Assembly (NCBI RefSeq): GCF_013201825.1
Contig: NZ_CP053836.1
Location: forward strand, 2,418,001 to 2,482,000
From: Halarcobacter ebronensis
GTDB lineage: Bacteria; Campylobacterota; Campylobacteria; Campylobacterales; Arcobacteraceae
Length of the DNA stretch: 64,000 bases
Direction of reading: 5' to 3'
Below, in pieces: positions 45,982 through 55,382 of the stretch. Numbering within the stretch: position 1 is the stretch's first letter; each line of letters starts with the position of its first letter. The translations under genes were made by a program, and so were the position numbers. A model generated the notes under the pieces. It was not told the origin of the DNA. It searched no databases and saw only the letters and a program-made list of their open reading frames with translations.

Positions 45982-46740
45982 CTATTGCTCTGCTACATCT
46001 ACTAAGATAGAGTTTAATTGCATTTTTATATTACCTATTGATTCTTCTGCTGCAATCATACTTGCGCCAAGGATAATAATCTCATAAGAGTCTAACTCTT
46101 TCTTATGTTTTTGAGTCAGTTTACTTTCAACTAATCCAGCAAAAAGTGTCCCAATTAATGCCCCATAAAGTGTAGTAATCAATGCAACTGCCATTGCTGG
46201 ACCAACAGAAGCTGGATCTGATAGATTCGCAAGCATTGCAACTAGCCCAACAAGTGTACCAATCATTCCCATTGAACCTGCAACACCACCTAAATTACCA
46301 AATAAACCTATCATTGTATTATGTCTTTTATCAATATATTGAAGTTTTGTATTTAATAAAGGTTCCATAGTTTCAACCTTTGTACCATCTACTAAAAGTT
46401 GAAAAGCCTCTTTAAAAAAAGGATTTCTCTCTTCTAAAACTTTTTGTTCAACATGCATTACACCATGCTTTTTTATCTCTGTTGCGTAAAAAATTATCTT
46501 CTCAACAAGTTCAGGTAAAGGTTCTGCATTAGTTTCACGAAAAGCAACCTTTAAAGAAGGGATAATTCTTTTTAAATCACTTGCTTCAAATTGACCGGCA
46601 ATAACAGCCATTGAACCTCCAAGAACAATAAGTACAGAAGGAACATCAATATATGGACCGAACCCTACTCCTCCTAACATAATTGCTAAAGAAACAAGCG
46701 TCCAACCACCGATTAATCCACCAAGAGTACTTTTATCCAT
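45982..46740 (-). CDS. motA: flagellar stator protein MotA
   Basis: A 252-residue four-helix membrane protein that forms the stator ion channel with MotB. N-terminal GGLIGGWTLV and the third/fourth helix blocks GSMGMIGTLVGLVAMLANL and GPAMAVALITTLYGALIGTL are classic. It lies 3 bases after fliY and is followed by motB. Confidence 0.96.
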   Translation of the reverse strand: MDKSTLGGLIGGWTLVSLAIMLGGVGFGPYIDVPSVLIVLGGSMAVIAGQFEASDLKRIIPSLKVAFRETNAEPLPELVEKIIFYATEIKKHGVMHVEQKVLEERNPFFKEAFQLLVDGTKVETMEPLLNTKLQYIDKRHNTMIGLFGNLGGVAGSMGMIGTLVGLVAMLANLSDPASVGPAMAVALITTLYGALIGTLFAGLVESKLTQKHKKELDSYEIIILGASMIAAEESIGNIKMQLNSILVDVAEQ

Positions 46741-46743
46741 CTA

Positions 46744-47637
46744 TTAAAATCCTATTTGATTAAGTTTAGTTGAGTCATTACCAATTGATTTAACTTTTAA
46801 TCCAAATTTTCCCTCAACAATTACTGCTTCACCCTCTCCAATTTTAACACCATTAACTAAAATATCTAAAGGTTCATTTACCATCTGTTCTAGTTCAATA
46901 ATTTCACCAATATCCCATCTTAATATATCTTTTAAAAGAAAATTTTTTGTTCCTAATCTTACACTTAATTTTAATTTTATATCAAAAAGAAGTTGTAAAT
47001 TTTGTGATGCGTCTTCTGATAGCAAAGAACTAACTCCCATTTGTGAAGTTGGAGGAATATTACTAGAAATAACATTTGGTGTTGTGTTTACAGAAGGAGA
47101 AATACTTTGTAAAGTCTCCCCTACTCCTGTAATTTCACTTAAATAAGGCAAAGAGATACTATCAAAAGCTATATTTACTGGCAATTTTTCCCCATCAAGA
47201 CTTAAATCAAAGATATAAGTATTTGCAGGAGTTTCCATCTCTTTACAGTTTTTTATTGAAGCATTTGTAACTTCAGATTTTATTGATGATATATCAGGGA
47301 AGCCTTGCGCATTAACAGCAGTACATAAACTTCCGCATACATTAGAAATTATCTCATTTACAGCATCTACTATTTCATCATCAACGTGCTCTTTTAAATC
47401 TCCCATACCACCTAGCATGAAAAATTCAAATTTTGTAGCAGTTAAAGTTGGAATATAAAAATTCCAATTTAAAGAGATATCTGCAAACTCAAACTTAACT
47501 AAAACCTCAATACATTGAGTCTCTTCTAATGGACTTTCAAGACTACTGACAGAATCAATTGATACACTTTTCGATAATAACTGTTCTAATGTATTTGATA
47601 ACTCATCTTTTAAAAAACTTGATAAATCAGATGCCAA
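46744..47637 (-). CDS. fliY: flagellar motor switch protein FliY
   Basis: A 297-residue protein. The N-terminal ~190 residues match the CheC/FliY-type domain (GGMGDLKEHVDDEIVDAVNEI, then a second internal copy with SLDGEKLPVNIAF). An Ser/Pro-rich linker and a C-terminal SpoA domain follow (about 215-290) with LSVRLGTKNFLLKDILRWDIGEI. It belongs to the switch complex of campylobacterotal motors. A second SpoA protein (FliN) is encoded 2.8 kb away. No fliM is in the window although fliM is usually next to fliY in Campylobacter. Confidence 0.88.
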   Translation of the reverse strand: MASDLSSFLKDELSNTLEQLLSKSVSIDSVSSLESPLEETQCIEVLVKFEFADISLNWNFYIPTLTATKFEFFMLGGMGDLKEHVDDEIVDAVNEIISNVCGSLCTAVNAQGFPDISSIKSEVTNASIKNCKEMETPANTYIFDLSLDGEKLPVNIAFDSISLPYLSEITGVGETLQSISPSVNTTPNVISSNIPPTSQMGVSSLLSEDASQNLQLLFDIKLKLSVRLGTKNFLLKDILRWDIGEIIELEQMVNEPLDILVNGVKIGEGEAVIVEGKFGLKVKSIGNDSTKLNQIGF

Positions 47638-47667
47638 AAACTAACCTTTACTCTTATATTTTATTAA

Positions 47668-47991
47668 TTATTGAGTGACTTTTTTTTGCGTATTCTCAAT
47701 ATCTTTCAGAAGTTGAGCTTTAATTCTCATCATATCCTCTGTTGGATATTTATATTCAGCATCACCTCTTATAACTTTGACAAATAAATCTTTTGAACTT
47801 TTATTATAACCAAACTTTACATTATCTAAAATAACTTCATTAAGACTACTATCTGTTATTTTAAGTTGAGCTTTTTTATGTTCTTCATTGTCTACTACAC
47901 GGTAGTTTTCATCAACTTCTTGTACAGTTTGAATCTTTTTAATATGATTAGTTTGAGCGTTATCTATTTCAGCAATTTTACCTAATTCCAT
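47668..47991 (-). CDS. FlaG-like small flagellar protein
   Basis: A 107-residue protein whose C-terminal part (NEVILDNVKFGYNKSSKDLFVKV, then YKYPTEDMMRIKAQLLK) resembles the FlaG family, which affects filament length. The N-terminus is Asn/Gln/Lys-rich. Length fits. It lies between fliY and the large TPR gene, inside the operon. The match is short, so confidence is moderate. Confidence 0.6.
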   Translation of the reverse strand: MELGKIAEIDNAQTNHIKKIQTVQEVDENYRVVDNEEHKKAQLKITDSSLNEVILDNVKFGYNKSSKDLFVKVIRGDAEYKYPTEDMMRIKAQLLKDIENTQKKVTQ

Positions 47992-48087
47992 AATACCCTC
48001 CTTAAAGCATAGAGTTTAATTATTATAGCAAAAAAAACCTAAATATGGGTAGAAAGACTTAAAAATAAGAAAATTATTAATTTTGTA

Positions 48088-50124
48088 CTATAGAGATTCG
48101 AGTAACTCTTCAAAATTGAGAATTTTAAAATCTATAAAATCATCATAATAAGGTCTTACAAAATATTGTGATGAACTTGAAAATTTTAACTCTTGAATAA
48201 GTTGTACCCCAGTTAAAAAATCTGCACTTCCATCATTTAATAATGCTTTAATAAGAGATATTTGAAGTGACGCCTCATTATATCTACCTGCTTCTAGGTA
48301 TGCTGCTACCATTAAATACATTGTATATTTATCTTCTAGTTTATACTGTTTTTGTAACGCATCTAATATTTGTAAACTCTCTTCTGGTTTATGTTCATGA
48401 AGTTCTCTTAATGCTTTTGTACGTAAATATGATGGAGATTCCGCTGAAGCAATTGTAAAATCAGCTTTATAAAATAACCCAATAGCTTTTAACAAATCAA
48501 TATAATATCTTGTAACAACTAAAGGAGCATCTACAAAATTGTTATTAATTTTTAAAGGTGTTTCATCTTGTACTCTAGAAAAGTAATTAAAATTATTTTC
48601 TCCTTCTCTTCTAAAGGCTAATTTCATTAAATATACCAAAGGATCTTTATAGTGCTCTGTAAATAAAGAATTATTTATATCAAGTTTATTCTCTTGCATA
48701 TCATATAAAAAATTTATTGCTTTATAAAATATTGTTGCTTTGTAATTAAGTGGATCAAAATCAACTTTATATTTTGGTTCTACAAAAAATTTATATAAAA
48801 TTTGACCAAAATAGTTATACATTCCCTCTTTTGATTTTATATTTAAAACAACATAATCCATATCTTTTATTTTTACATGAATTTTTTGTGCACTGATTAT
48901 CATCATAGCTGCATAAAGTTTATTTCCTGGATTAAGTTTATATGCCTTTGTAAAATACTTATAAGCATTATGGAAATCATCAATTTGTGCATAACAAAGA
49001 GCTAGATTATAAAATACATATGAATTAGAATTGTCTCTTAACAAGGCTTTCATTTTATCAACTCTTATTATTGGGTCATCTTGAATTATTGCTATAAAAT
49101 CAGCATTAAACTTGACCATTTGTTCAAGACTCTCAACATTTTGTTTATTTTTAAAAATAAACCCTTTTGAAATATCATACATTATCTCTTCATAATCTGA
49201 AAAGATAAATGGTGCAAAGTAAAATAAAAAGTCTATTTGTCTATTAAAATCAAATTTAGTTATTGATTTAAAATACTCATTTGCTGTATATTTATTTTGA
49301 TTAAAAAATATTTCTAATGGATATTCTAAGTTAACTTTTAAATCATCTTTTATTTTCTTTAACTCTTCTATATGCTCTTTTAGTTTATCAATCTCATTTG
49401 CTTTTAAATCTCTAAAGACCATTAGCCATAGAATCAAATCTCTTTTTTCACGATTAAAAGTCTCATTTTTTGCTTTTGACAGATGAGTTTCCGCTTTTAC
49501 ATAATCATTAAGTTTCAAATAGAGCATTGCTTTTTTAAGCTCCATTGGAAACTCCATAGTATTTAATATATCCAACGCTTTTTCATAATCTTTTAATATT
49601 ATATATGTATCAGCAAGTAATCTTTTTGAATGTTCAGTTAAACTTTTATACTTTTTAGTTACTTCAATTATTGTCTCTAAATAGTCCCTATCTTTTTCAA
49701 TTTGATAGAGATAAAAACATGCAGAAATATATGAATAAGTATCCGTTACAGAGGCCTCTTTATAATTATAAATATTGTTTAAATATAGAAGTGCATTTTG
49801 GGTTTGACCCATTTTATAATAAGCGATTCCAATATTTAAAAAAGATGGTATTTTGAGAATTGATGAAGTCTCTTTAAACAAATCAATTGATTTTTGATAC
49901 TCTTCTCTCTCTAACATTAAAATAGCTTTGTTAAAATCAACTTGTAGTTTTAAACGATTCTGAGACTCTTTTAATTTATCATATTTAAAAGGTATTTCTG
50001 GTTGAGACTCTAATATATCATCTTTTGCATATGAGTTGCTAACTAAAGAAACTATTAAAAAAATAAAAAAATAAACTTTTTTAAAGCTATTAAACCATAG
50101 TGTTAACTTGTGCATAAAGCTCAT
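48088..50124 (-). CDS. membrane-anchored TPR protein, possible PflB-like motor scaffold
   Basis: About 678 residues. An N-terminal hydrophobic segment (KVYFFIFLIVSLVSNSYAK) could be a signal peptide or an anchor, and the rest is helical repeats such as YQKSIDLFKETSSILK, PSFLNIGIAYYKMGQTQNALLYL and SYVFYNLALCYAQIDDFHNAYKYF, which read as TPR units. The start at 50124 (MSFMHK) is chosen over 50139 because AGAG lies just ahead; it overlaps the coiled-coil gene. In Campylobacter, PflB partners PflA and touches the stators. Location near motA-motB and the paired TPR gene supports a PflB-like role by inference. Confidence 0.72.
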   Translation of the reverse strand: MSFMHKLTLWFNSFKKVYFFIFLIVSLVSNSYAKDDILESQPEIPFKYDKLKESQNRLKLQVDFNKAILMLEREEYQKSIDLFKETSSILKIPSFLNIGIAYYKMGQTQNALLYLNNIYNYKEASVTDTYSYISACFYLYQIEKDRDYLETIIEVTKKYKSLTEHSKRLLADTYIILKDYEKALDILNTMEFPMELKKAMLYLKLNDYVKAETHLSKAKNETFNREKRDLILWLMVFRDLKANEIDKLKEHIEELKKIKDDLKVNLEYPLEIFFNQNKYTANEYFKSITKFDFNRQIDFLFYFAPFIFSDYEEIMYDISKGFIFKNKQNVESLEQMVKFNADFIAIIQDDPIIRVDKMKALLRDNSNSYVFYNLALCYAQIDDFHNAYKYFTKAYKLNPGNKLYAAMMIISAQKIHVKIKDMDYVVLNIKSKEGMYNYFGQILYKFFVEPKYKVDFDPLNYKATIFYKAINFLYDMQENKLDINNSLFTEHYKDPLVYLMKLAFRREGENNFNYFSRVQDETPLKINNNFVDAPLVVTRYYIDLLKAIGLFYKADFTIASAESPSYLRTKALRELHEHKPEESLQILDALQKQYKLEDKYTMYLMVAAYLEAGRYNEASLQISLIKALLNDGSADFLTGVQLIQELKFSSSSQYFVRPYYDDFIDFKILNFEELLESL

Positions 50125-50419
50125 CTGCTCTTTTCTCAATAATCTCTAGTTGATGTTTTAATTCTGCATTTTCTAATCTTAATTTTTGTAAATCATCTCT
50201 AGCTACTTTGAGGTTATCTTGATTGTTTTTTAGTGTTCCAGCACTTACTTTAACCTGCTTTTCATATTTTTCAATTATATCTTGAAGTCTTTTATTCTCT
50301 TCTTCTATAATACTTTTCTCTTCATTAACTTTTCTATACAATGATTTATATACATTTGTACTAGAAAAAAAGTATAAAAGTAAAACACCAAATAAAACAA
50401 CTAATAATAAATTTTCCAA
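50090..50419 (-). CDS. single-span membrane protein with coiled coil, unknown function
   Basis: A 109-residue protein: one transmembrane helix at about 4-20, then a long charged coiled coil from about 27 to the end (SIIEEENKRLQDIIEKYEKQV, LRLENAELKHQLEIIEKRAD in short pieces). It overlaps the TPR gene by about 35 bases and follows fliN by 35, so it is inside the operon. I do not recognise it. Topology suggests a membrane-tethered spacer or scaffold, possibly for the switch or the TPR protein. Confidence 0.75.
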   Translation of the reverse strand: MENLLLVVLFGVLLLYFFSSTNVYKSLYRKVNEEKSIIEEENKRLQDIIEKYEKQVKVSAGTLKNNQDNLKVARDDLQKLRLENAELKHQLEIIEKRADELYAQVNTMV

Positions 50420-50454
50420 CTTTTACCTTTATATTTTAAAATTCTGCCAATAAA

Positions 50455-50742
50455 TTATATAGTATTTTCTTCGAAGAAATATCTAACTACATTATCAGAA
50501 TCCATAGCTTCTTGAACTCTAACTGCAAGTTTTTCATCCATTACAATTATATCTCCTGTTCCTATGATTCTTTTATTTACATATATATCACCACCACTTC
50601 CGGCAGCTTTATCTAAAGAGAGCACATCTCCTGGACTTAAATCCAAGAACTCTTTTATTGTTATATTTGCATTACCTAACATAACGTCAACCACAATTTG
50701 TGTATCAACTAATAAGTCATAATCTCTTTCAGTTATTTCCAT
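50455..50742 (-). CDS. fliN: flagellar motor switch protein FliN
   Basis: A 95-residue SpoA-domain protein of the switch C-ring. The domain reads VDVMLGNANITIKEFLDLSPGDVLSLDK and KRIIGTGDIIVMDEKLAVRV in fragments, the normal FliN pattern. Its C-terminal end is acidic and hydrophobic (RYFFEENTI). It lies 76 bases after fliH and is the second SpoA protein here, alongside FliY. Confidence 0.9.
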   Translation of the reverse strand: MEITERDYDLLVDTQIVVDVMLGNANITIKEFLDLSPGDVLSLDKAAGSGGDIYVNKRIIGTGDIIVMDEKLAVRVQEAMDSDNVVRYFFEENTI

Positions 50743-50818
50743 TTTTTCTTCTTTATTAAAGCATTAACCATATCATAAAAAAAAGTTATTTAAAACAATC
50801 TAAACCAAATGTCAAAAT

Positions 50819-51478
50819 CTATATAACCATATCCAATGACTCAAGCATACTATTTACTTTTGCTTCAATGTTTCCATCGAAATTACCTAAGTCACTGGCA
50901 ATTACTACACCACCAGCTGTTACGTTTATATCTTCAACAAGCTGTATATGATTTTCCAAATTTAGGTCATGTCTTAAAATTTCATAATCTTTTGGATTTA
51001 GATGAATTATAATTTTTGATGCATTTTTAATTTTTTCTAAAAGATGTGTTATTGTCTGTTTTGCTATTTTTGTTGAATTTTCACCTATTTCAATTGAGAT
51101 GATTTTTTGAGCAATAGAGACTGAAGTCTTCAACAGTTTTGACTCCATTTGAAAGGTTGCTTGTTCAAAAAAGTTTGCATAATGCTTCAAATCTTTTATT
51201 GCTTGAACCACTTGAGCATCAATCTCTTTTCCTGTTTTCCCACCACTTTCAATATTTGCAATTCTTTGATTCATTTGATCAAATTTTTGAGCTAAAAGTT
51301 TAACTTCCGTTAAAAAAGGATCAATATTACCATTAATTGCTCTATCATTTAAGTAAGTTTGATTGTTGTTTTGTGTACCATCTGCTGAATTTTGAACAAA
51401 AGAGCCTAATTTATAATTCTCTACTTGTTGCTCACCATTAACTATTTTTGCTGTTGAGTAAACGTTATTTTTATCCAT
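50819..51478 (-). CDS. fliH: flagellar export ATPase regulator FliH
   Basis: A 219-residue protein that regulates FliI. The N-terminus is Gln/Asn-rich (NSADGTQNNNQTYL); the C-terminal half has the FliH/HrpE pattern LLKTSVSIAQKIISIEIGENS and IIIHLNPKDYEIL, then VTAGGVVIASDLGNFDG. It overlaps the fliG stop by one base (TAATG), as in the usual fliF-fliG-fliH order. Confidence 0.92.
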   Translation of the reverse strand: MDKNNVYSTAKIVNGEQQVENYKLGSFVQNSADGTQNNNQTYLNDRAINGNIDPFLTEVKLLAQKFDQMNQRIANIESGGKTGKEIDAQVVQAIKDLKHYANFFEQATFQMESKLLKTSVSIAQKIISIEIGENSTKIAKQTITHLLEKIKNASKIIIHLNPKDYEILRHDLNLENHIQLVEDINVTAGGVVIASDLGNFDGNIEAKVNSMLESLDMVI

Positions 51479-52482
51479 TATTGTGCATCCATATCTCTAT
51501 CAATTGCACCCTCTTCAATCATTTTTTGGGCAACATCAAGCATTTTTCTTTGTGCTGTTTCAATATCTTTAATTTTAACTTTTGTAAGCATTTCAAACTC
51601 TTCTTTAAATCTTTCACTAGCTCTTTGTGACATAGCACTTAATACTTTTTGCATATCTTCATCTGTTGCATTTTTCATTGCTGTTGCAACATCTGCTGTA
51701 TCAACATTTTGTAAGATTTTCATTATATACTCTGAATCAAGTTTTAATAAATCTTCAAATACAAACATATTCTCTTTAATTTTTGTTGCTAATGAAGTAT
51801 CAACCCCATTAATATTTTTAAGAATATCTTGTGCCCTTGGACCTAATCTATTTAACATATCAGCAACAACTTTAACCCCACCAACAGTAACAATAGAAGA
51901 TAATAGAGATTCAAGTTTTTTCTCTAAAACTACAGATATCGTTCTAACAACATCAGGGGATACATCTTTTATTGTAGCCATTTGCATTGTAACTTTAACT
52001 TTAATATCTTCATCAAGTTGTGTTAAGACCTCTGCTGCTTTATGAGGCTCCATATGAGACAAAATTACTGCAATAGTTTGAGGTGATTCCTCTTTAATAA
52101 AGTCTGATAACTGCTTTGGATTAATGGCATCCAAATACGCAAAAGACTGTGAAGCTAGTTTCATTCTAGATAGTTTTGCTAAGACCTCATCAGCTTCAGC
52201 TTTACCTAGTGATTTATATAAAATATCCTTTGCATAATCATAACCACCTGAACTAATAAATGATTTTGATCTTGTAAATAGATGAAACTCTTCTAATATT
52301 GCCAAAGATGTCTCTTTGTCAATTGCATTAATCATTGTAATCGCTGTTGATATCTCTTCCACAAGGTGTTTAGGCATATGCTGAAATATTTTAACTGTAG
52401 CTTCTTCTCCAATTAAAACGCAAAATTTAGCAACCTTCTCGAGCATACTCATGCCCTTTAGAATATCTTTTACTTCTGCCAT
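51478..52482 (-). CDS. fliG: flagellar motor switch protein FliG
   Basis: A 334-residue switch protein that couples the stator to the rotor. Three armadillo-like domains are visible: an N-terminal FliF-binding part, a middle domain, and a C-terminal torque domain with MFVFEDLLKLDSEYIMKIL and the charged helix. The middle-domain EHPQ motif of most FliG proteins reads ESPQ here (KEESPQTIAVILSHM). Length is normal. It follows fliF by 9 bases. Confidence 0.95.
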   Translation of the reverse strand: MAEVKDILKGMSMLEKVAKFCVLIGEEATVKIFQHMPKHLVEEISTAITMINAIDKETSLAILEEFHLFTRSKSFISSGGYDYAKDILYKSLGKAEADEVLAKLSRMKLASQSFAYLDAINPKQLSDFIKEESPQTIAVILSHMEPHKAAEVLTQLDEDIKVKVTMQMATIKDVSPDVVRTISVVLEKKLESLLSSIVTVGGVKVVADMLNRLGPRAQDILKNINGVDTSLATKIKENMFVFEDLLKLDSEYIMKILQNVDTADVATAMKNATDEDMQKVLSAMSQRASERFKEEFEMLTKVKIKDIETAQRKMLDVAQKMIEEGAIDRDMDAQ

Positions 52483-52491
52483 TTATAAACC

Positions 52492-54225
52492 TTACTTAAA
52501 TTTACCGCTACCTTCAGTGAGAAGGAGCTCCAGCATTTTTGCAATACTTTCTGGATTATTATTAATCTCTTTATCTAATGCCTCAATAAGTACCTCATAT
52601 TTTGCAGCACTCTCTTCATCTAAACCTTCAATATTATTTAGAATCTGGCTTTTTACTTTTGCTTTAAGTCTTCCTTGTGCAGAATTTGCATCAAACTCAT
52701 CCTCATAATCTGACATAAAGCCATCCATTAGATTTTTATCTATTGGATTACCATCTTTATCAAGTTTTTTACCACCTTTTTCCCCAAGAATCACAATTTC
52801 ATGGTTGACAATAAATTTTTTATAAAAAACAAAAAGAAGAATTGCAGCTATTAAGTACTGGATATACTCAGAGAACTCTTTTAAAATAGTTCTTATTTTT
52901 GATACTTGATCAACTTCATCATCTTGAGATACAATAACATTACCATTTTCATCAAGTCTAGTTCCATTGGCTTGTGTACCATTAGCTACACCAATAAATT
53001 TAAAATCTTTAACAGTTATCTTATCTTCTCTTTTTGGGTCATATCCAATGGTATCTTGAACAATTGATTGAATAGAAGCTAAAAATTCATCTCTATTTTG
53101 AATACCTTCTAAAACAGTTGAGTCAAAAGTAACAGCAGCAGTCACTCTTTTTATTGTAGAGTAGTTATTGTTCTTTTCATCAATAACTTTTTTAGATATT
53201 TCATAATTAGTGATATTTTTTGTTACAACAGAATTTGATTTTGAAGAGTTATTCCCTGTTGCATTTTCTGGAACTTGAATATTACTATCAACTCCTGCAA
53301 CTCCTCCTGTACTATCTTTAGTTCCACTAGAACTGCTCTCAGATTCATCTGTTTGTTGACTTCTAATTGTCCCTTCTGGGTCATATATCTCTTGTTGGAT
53401 ATGTCTCTTTTTAAACTCTAAATCCAAACTAACTCTTGCAACAACTCTTCCAACACCAACAAAAGGTTCAAGTAGAGCAACTATCTTTCTCTCATAATCC
53501 TCTTCAAGCTTCTGTTTATATTTATTCTGTGCCATAGATTTTTGGTTATCTAAATCATCAGAAGACATTTGTAAAAGTGCACCATCTTGGTCTATTAATT
53601 GTATATTTTCAACTTTCAAATCTGAAACAGCTGATGCAATAAAATTTTTGATTCCATCAATCTGTTTTTGTGTTAAATAAACACCTGGCTTCATAGAGAT
53701 AACAGCAGAGGCTGTTGGTTCAGTTCTTCTTTCTGTAAAAATTGTTTCTTTTGGTATTGCTATTTTTACACTTGCTCGTAAAACTCCAGAAAGGGATTCT
53801 AATGATCGTGAAAGTTCACCTTCAAGTGCTCTTAAATATTTAACTTTATTTTCAAAGTTAGTGGTACCCAGTGAAGATTTTTCAAATATTTCCCAACCAA
53901 CATGGTTACTAGTAGCCGCTTCACTTGTAACAAGTTTTATTTTTGCAATATTTATAAAATCTTTTGATGTTTTTAGTGTTAAATTATCTCCACTACCAAC
54001 AACTGAAAAATCTATTCCTGATGCTTCTAACTCATTTGAAGCTAGCATTACCTGGTTTTTAGTCAAATTTGATGCTATTGTATAATTTAATTTTTTATCT
54101 TCTGCTTTTATATTTGAATATAATAATAAACCAATTAACAATATAAAAAGAACAGAAAAACCACCTATAATCACAGCTCTTTGCGCAGAGTTGAGATTAT
54201 TAATAAACTTTAAAAGTTGATCCAT
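52492..54225 (-). CDS. fliF: flagellar MS-ring protein FliF
   Basis: A 577-residue membrane protein forming the MS ring. An N-terminal transmembrane helix (about 17-37) and a second one near residues 437-455 (YIQYLIAAILLFVFYKKF) bracket the periplasmic ring-building motifs, including the region ending with KVKYLRALEGELSRSLESL. A Ser/Gly/Asn-rich loop (about 290-325) is inserted before the second ring-building part. The C-terminal tail for FliG binding ends with LLLTEGSGKFK. It is 17 bases after flgB. Confidence 0.96.
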   Translation of the reverse strand: MDQLLKFINNLNSAQRAVIIGGFSVLFILLIGLLLYSNIKAEDKKLNYTIASNLTKNQVMLASNELEASGIDFSVVGSGDNLTLKTSKDFINIAKIKLVTSEAATSNHVGWEIFEKSSLGTTNFENKVKYLRALEGELSRSLESLSGVLRASVKIAIPKETIFTERRTEPTASAVISMKPGVYLTQKQIDGIKNFIASAVSDLKVENIQLIDQDGALLQMSSDDLDNQKSMAQNKYKQKLEEDYERKIVALLEPFVGVGRVVARVSLDLEFKKRHIQQEIYDPEGTIRSQQTDESESSSSGTKDSTGGVAGVDSNIQVPENATGNNSSKSNSVVTKNITNYEISKKVIDEKNNNYSTIKRVTAAVTFDSTVLEGIQNRDEFLASIQSIVQDTIGYDPKREDKITVKDFKFIGVANGTQANGTRLDENGNVIVSQDDEVDQVSKIRTILKEFSEYIQYLIAAILLFVFYKKFIVNHEIVILGEKGGKKLDKDGNPIDKNLMDGFMSDYEDEFDANSAQGRLKAKVKSQILNNIEGLDEESAAKYEVLIEALDKEINNNPESIAKMLELLLTEGSGKFK

Positions 54226-54242
54226 ATAACAAATACCCTAAA

Positions 54243-54653
54243 TTAATTTTTTGCTGACGATTCAATAACAGATTTAAACCATGTAGAATCTTTTTTGATT
54301 GATGATTGTAATGCATCGAATATAACTTTGTTTTTAGACATTTCACTCATTTGTGAATCTAAATTTACATTATTACCATCATTCTGTTCTTCTAAACCCT
54401 TTAATTCAATAAGTTTAGACTTTTCTTGTTGTTTTAAACTATCATTTGATCCTGCAATATGCATTGAACTTGTTGTTGTAAGAGATAAATCATTACTGTT
54501 ATTAGCTTTTTGTAGTTCATCTTCAAAAACTAAATCTTTTGTTTTATAATTTGGCGTGTTAATATTTGCTATATTACTTGATATAACATTTTGTCTATCA
54601 TTTCTAAAACTTAATTGGTCAAATAAAAGACCTGTTACTTTACTTGCTTCCAT
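54243..54653 (-). CDS. flgB: flagellar rod protein FlgB
   Basis: A 136-residue proximal rod protein. The N-terminus has SFRNDRQNVISSNIANINTPNYKTKDLVFE, matching the rod signature in short pieces, and the C-terminus has NVNLDSQMSEMSKNKVIFDAL. It shares a one-base TAATG overlap with the flgF-like gene and precedes fliF. It is separated from flgC by 13 kb, whereas the pair are normally adjacent. Confidence 0.94.
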   Translation of the reverse strand: MEASKVTGLLFDQLSFRNDRQNVISSNIANINTPNYKTKDLVFEDELQKANNSNDLSLTTTSSMHIAGSNDSLKQQEKSKLIELKGLEEQNDGNNVNLDSQMSEMSKNKVIFDALQSSIKKDSTWFKSVIESSAKN

Positions 54654-55372
54654 TAGCTGTTATTATTCCCAAGTTTATCTATTAATTTTCCATTCATCTG
54701 ATCTATTGAACTAACTGCCTTTTGAGACTGCTCAAAACTTCTATGTGCTTCAATGAGTTGAACCATACTTGAAACAGAGTTAACATTAGATTTCTCTATA
54801 GCTCCTTGAATCAATTCTCCTTCAATATTTTCTAGAACTTGTACTGCTGCACCATCTTTCTCTTTATAGTTGTTATCTTTATACTTTTCTATATCTGTAT
54901 AAGAAATTTTTGCAATTGAAATTTGGTTTTGAAAATCATCAGCTACTTCAATTGGACCATTATCATTTCCTAATACAAATTGTCCATTTGAATCAACTAA
55001 AAAACCATTCAAATTTTTAAATGCCCCATCTCTTGTATATACAACCTCTCCGCTGCTATCTTGAACTCTAAAAAAAGTATCACTACTATTTAAAGCAAAA
55101 TCCAAAGCATTACCAGTTGGCATTATTGGACCCATTTCACTATTTATATACTTACTATCCATTTTAGGTATAGTATTTGTTACAGTATTTATTTTTGTTG
55201 GAGTAAAACCTTCATTTTGAGCTCTTTGAAGATAATAGTTAAAAGAACCTTCAGTAGTATCCTCTTGTTTAAACCCGTGAGTATTGATATTAGCTAAATT
55301 ATTTGATACAACATCAATTCTATTGATCTGGTTTACCATTGATGCAGCTAAAGGATAAGTACCTTGATTCAT
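54653..55372 (-). CDS. flagellar rod protein FlgF-like
   Basis: A 239-residue rod/hook family protein. It starts with the family helix (MVNQINRIDVVSNNLANINTHGFKQEDT), has VVYTRDGAFKNLNGFLVDSNG in the middle and closes with SMVQLIEAHRSFEQSQKAVSSID. Size and the proximal-rod gene order (before flgB and fliF) favour FlgF. The distal rod protein FlgG is encoded separately at 56981. Some campylobacterotal genomes have two FlgG-like copies, so the exact name is left open. Confidence 0.85.
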   Translation of the reverse strand: MNQGTYPLAASMVNQINRIDVVSNNLANINTHGFKQEDTTEGSFNYYLQRAQNEGFTPTKINTVTNTIPKMDSKYINSEMGPIMPTGNALDFALNSSDTFFRVQDSSGEVVYTRDGAFKNLNGFLVDSNGQFVLGNDNGPIEVADDFQNQISIAKISYTDIEKYKDNNYKEKDGAAVQVLENIEGELIQGAIEKSNVNSVSSMVQLIEAHRSFEQSQKAVSSIDQMNGKLIDKLGNNNS

Positions 55373-55382
55373 ATTAAACTCC

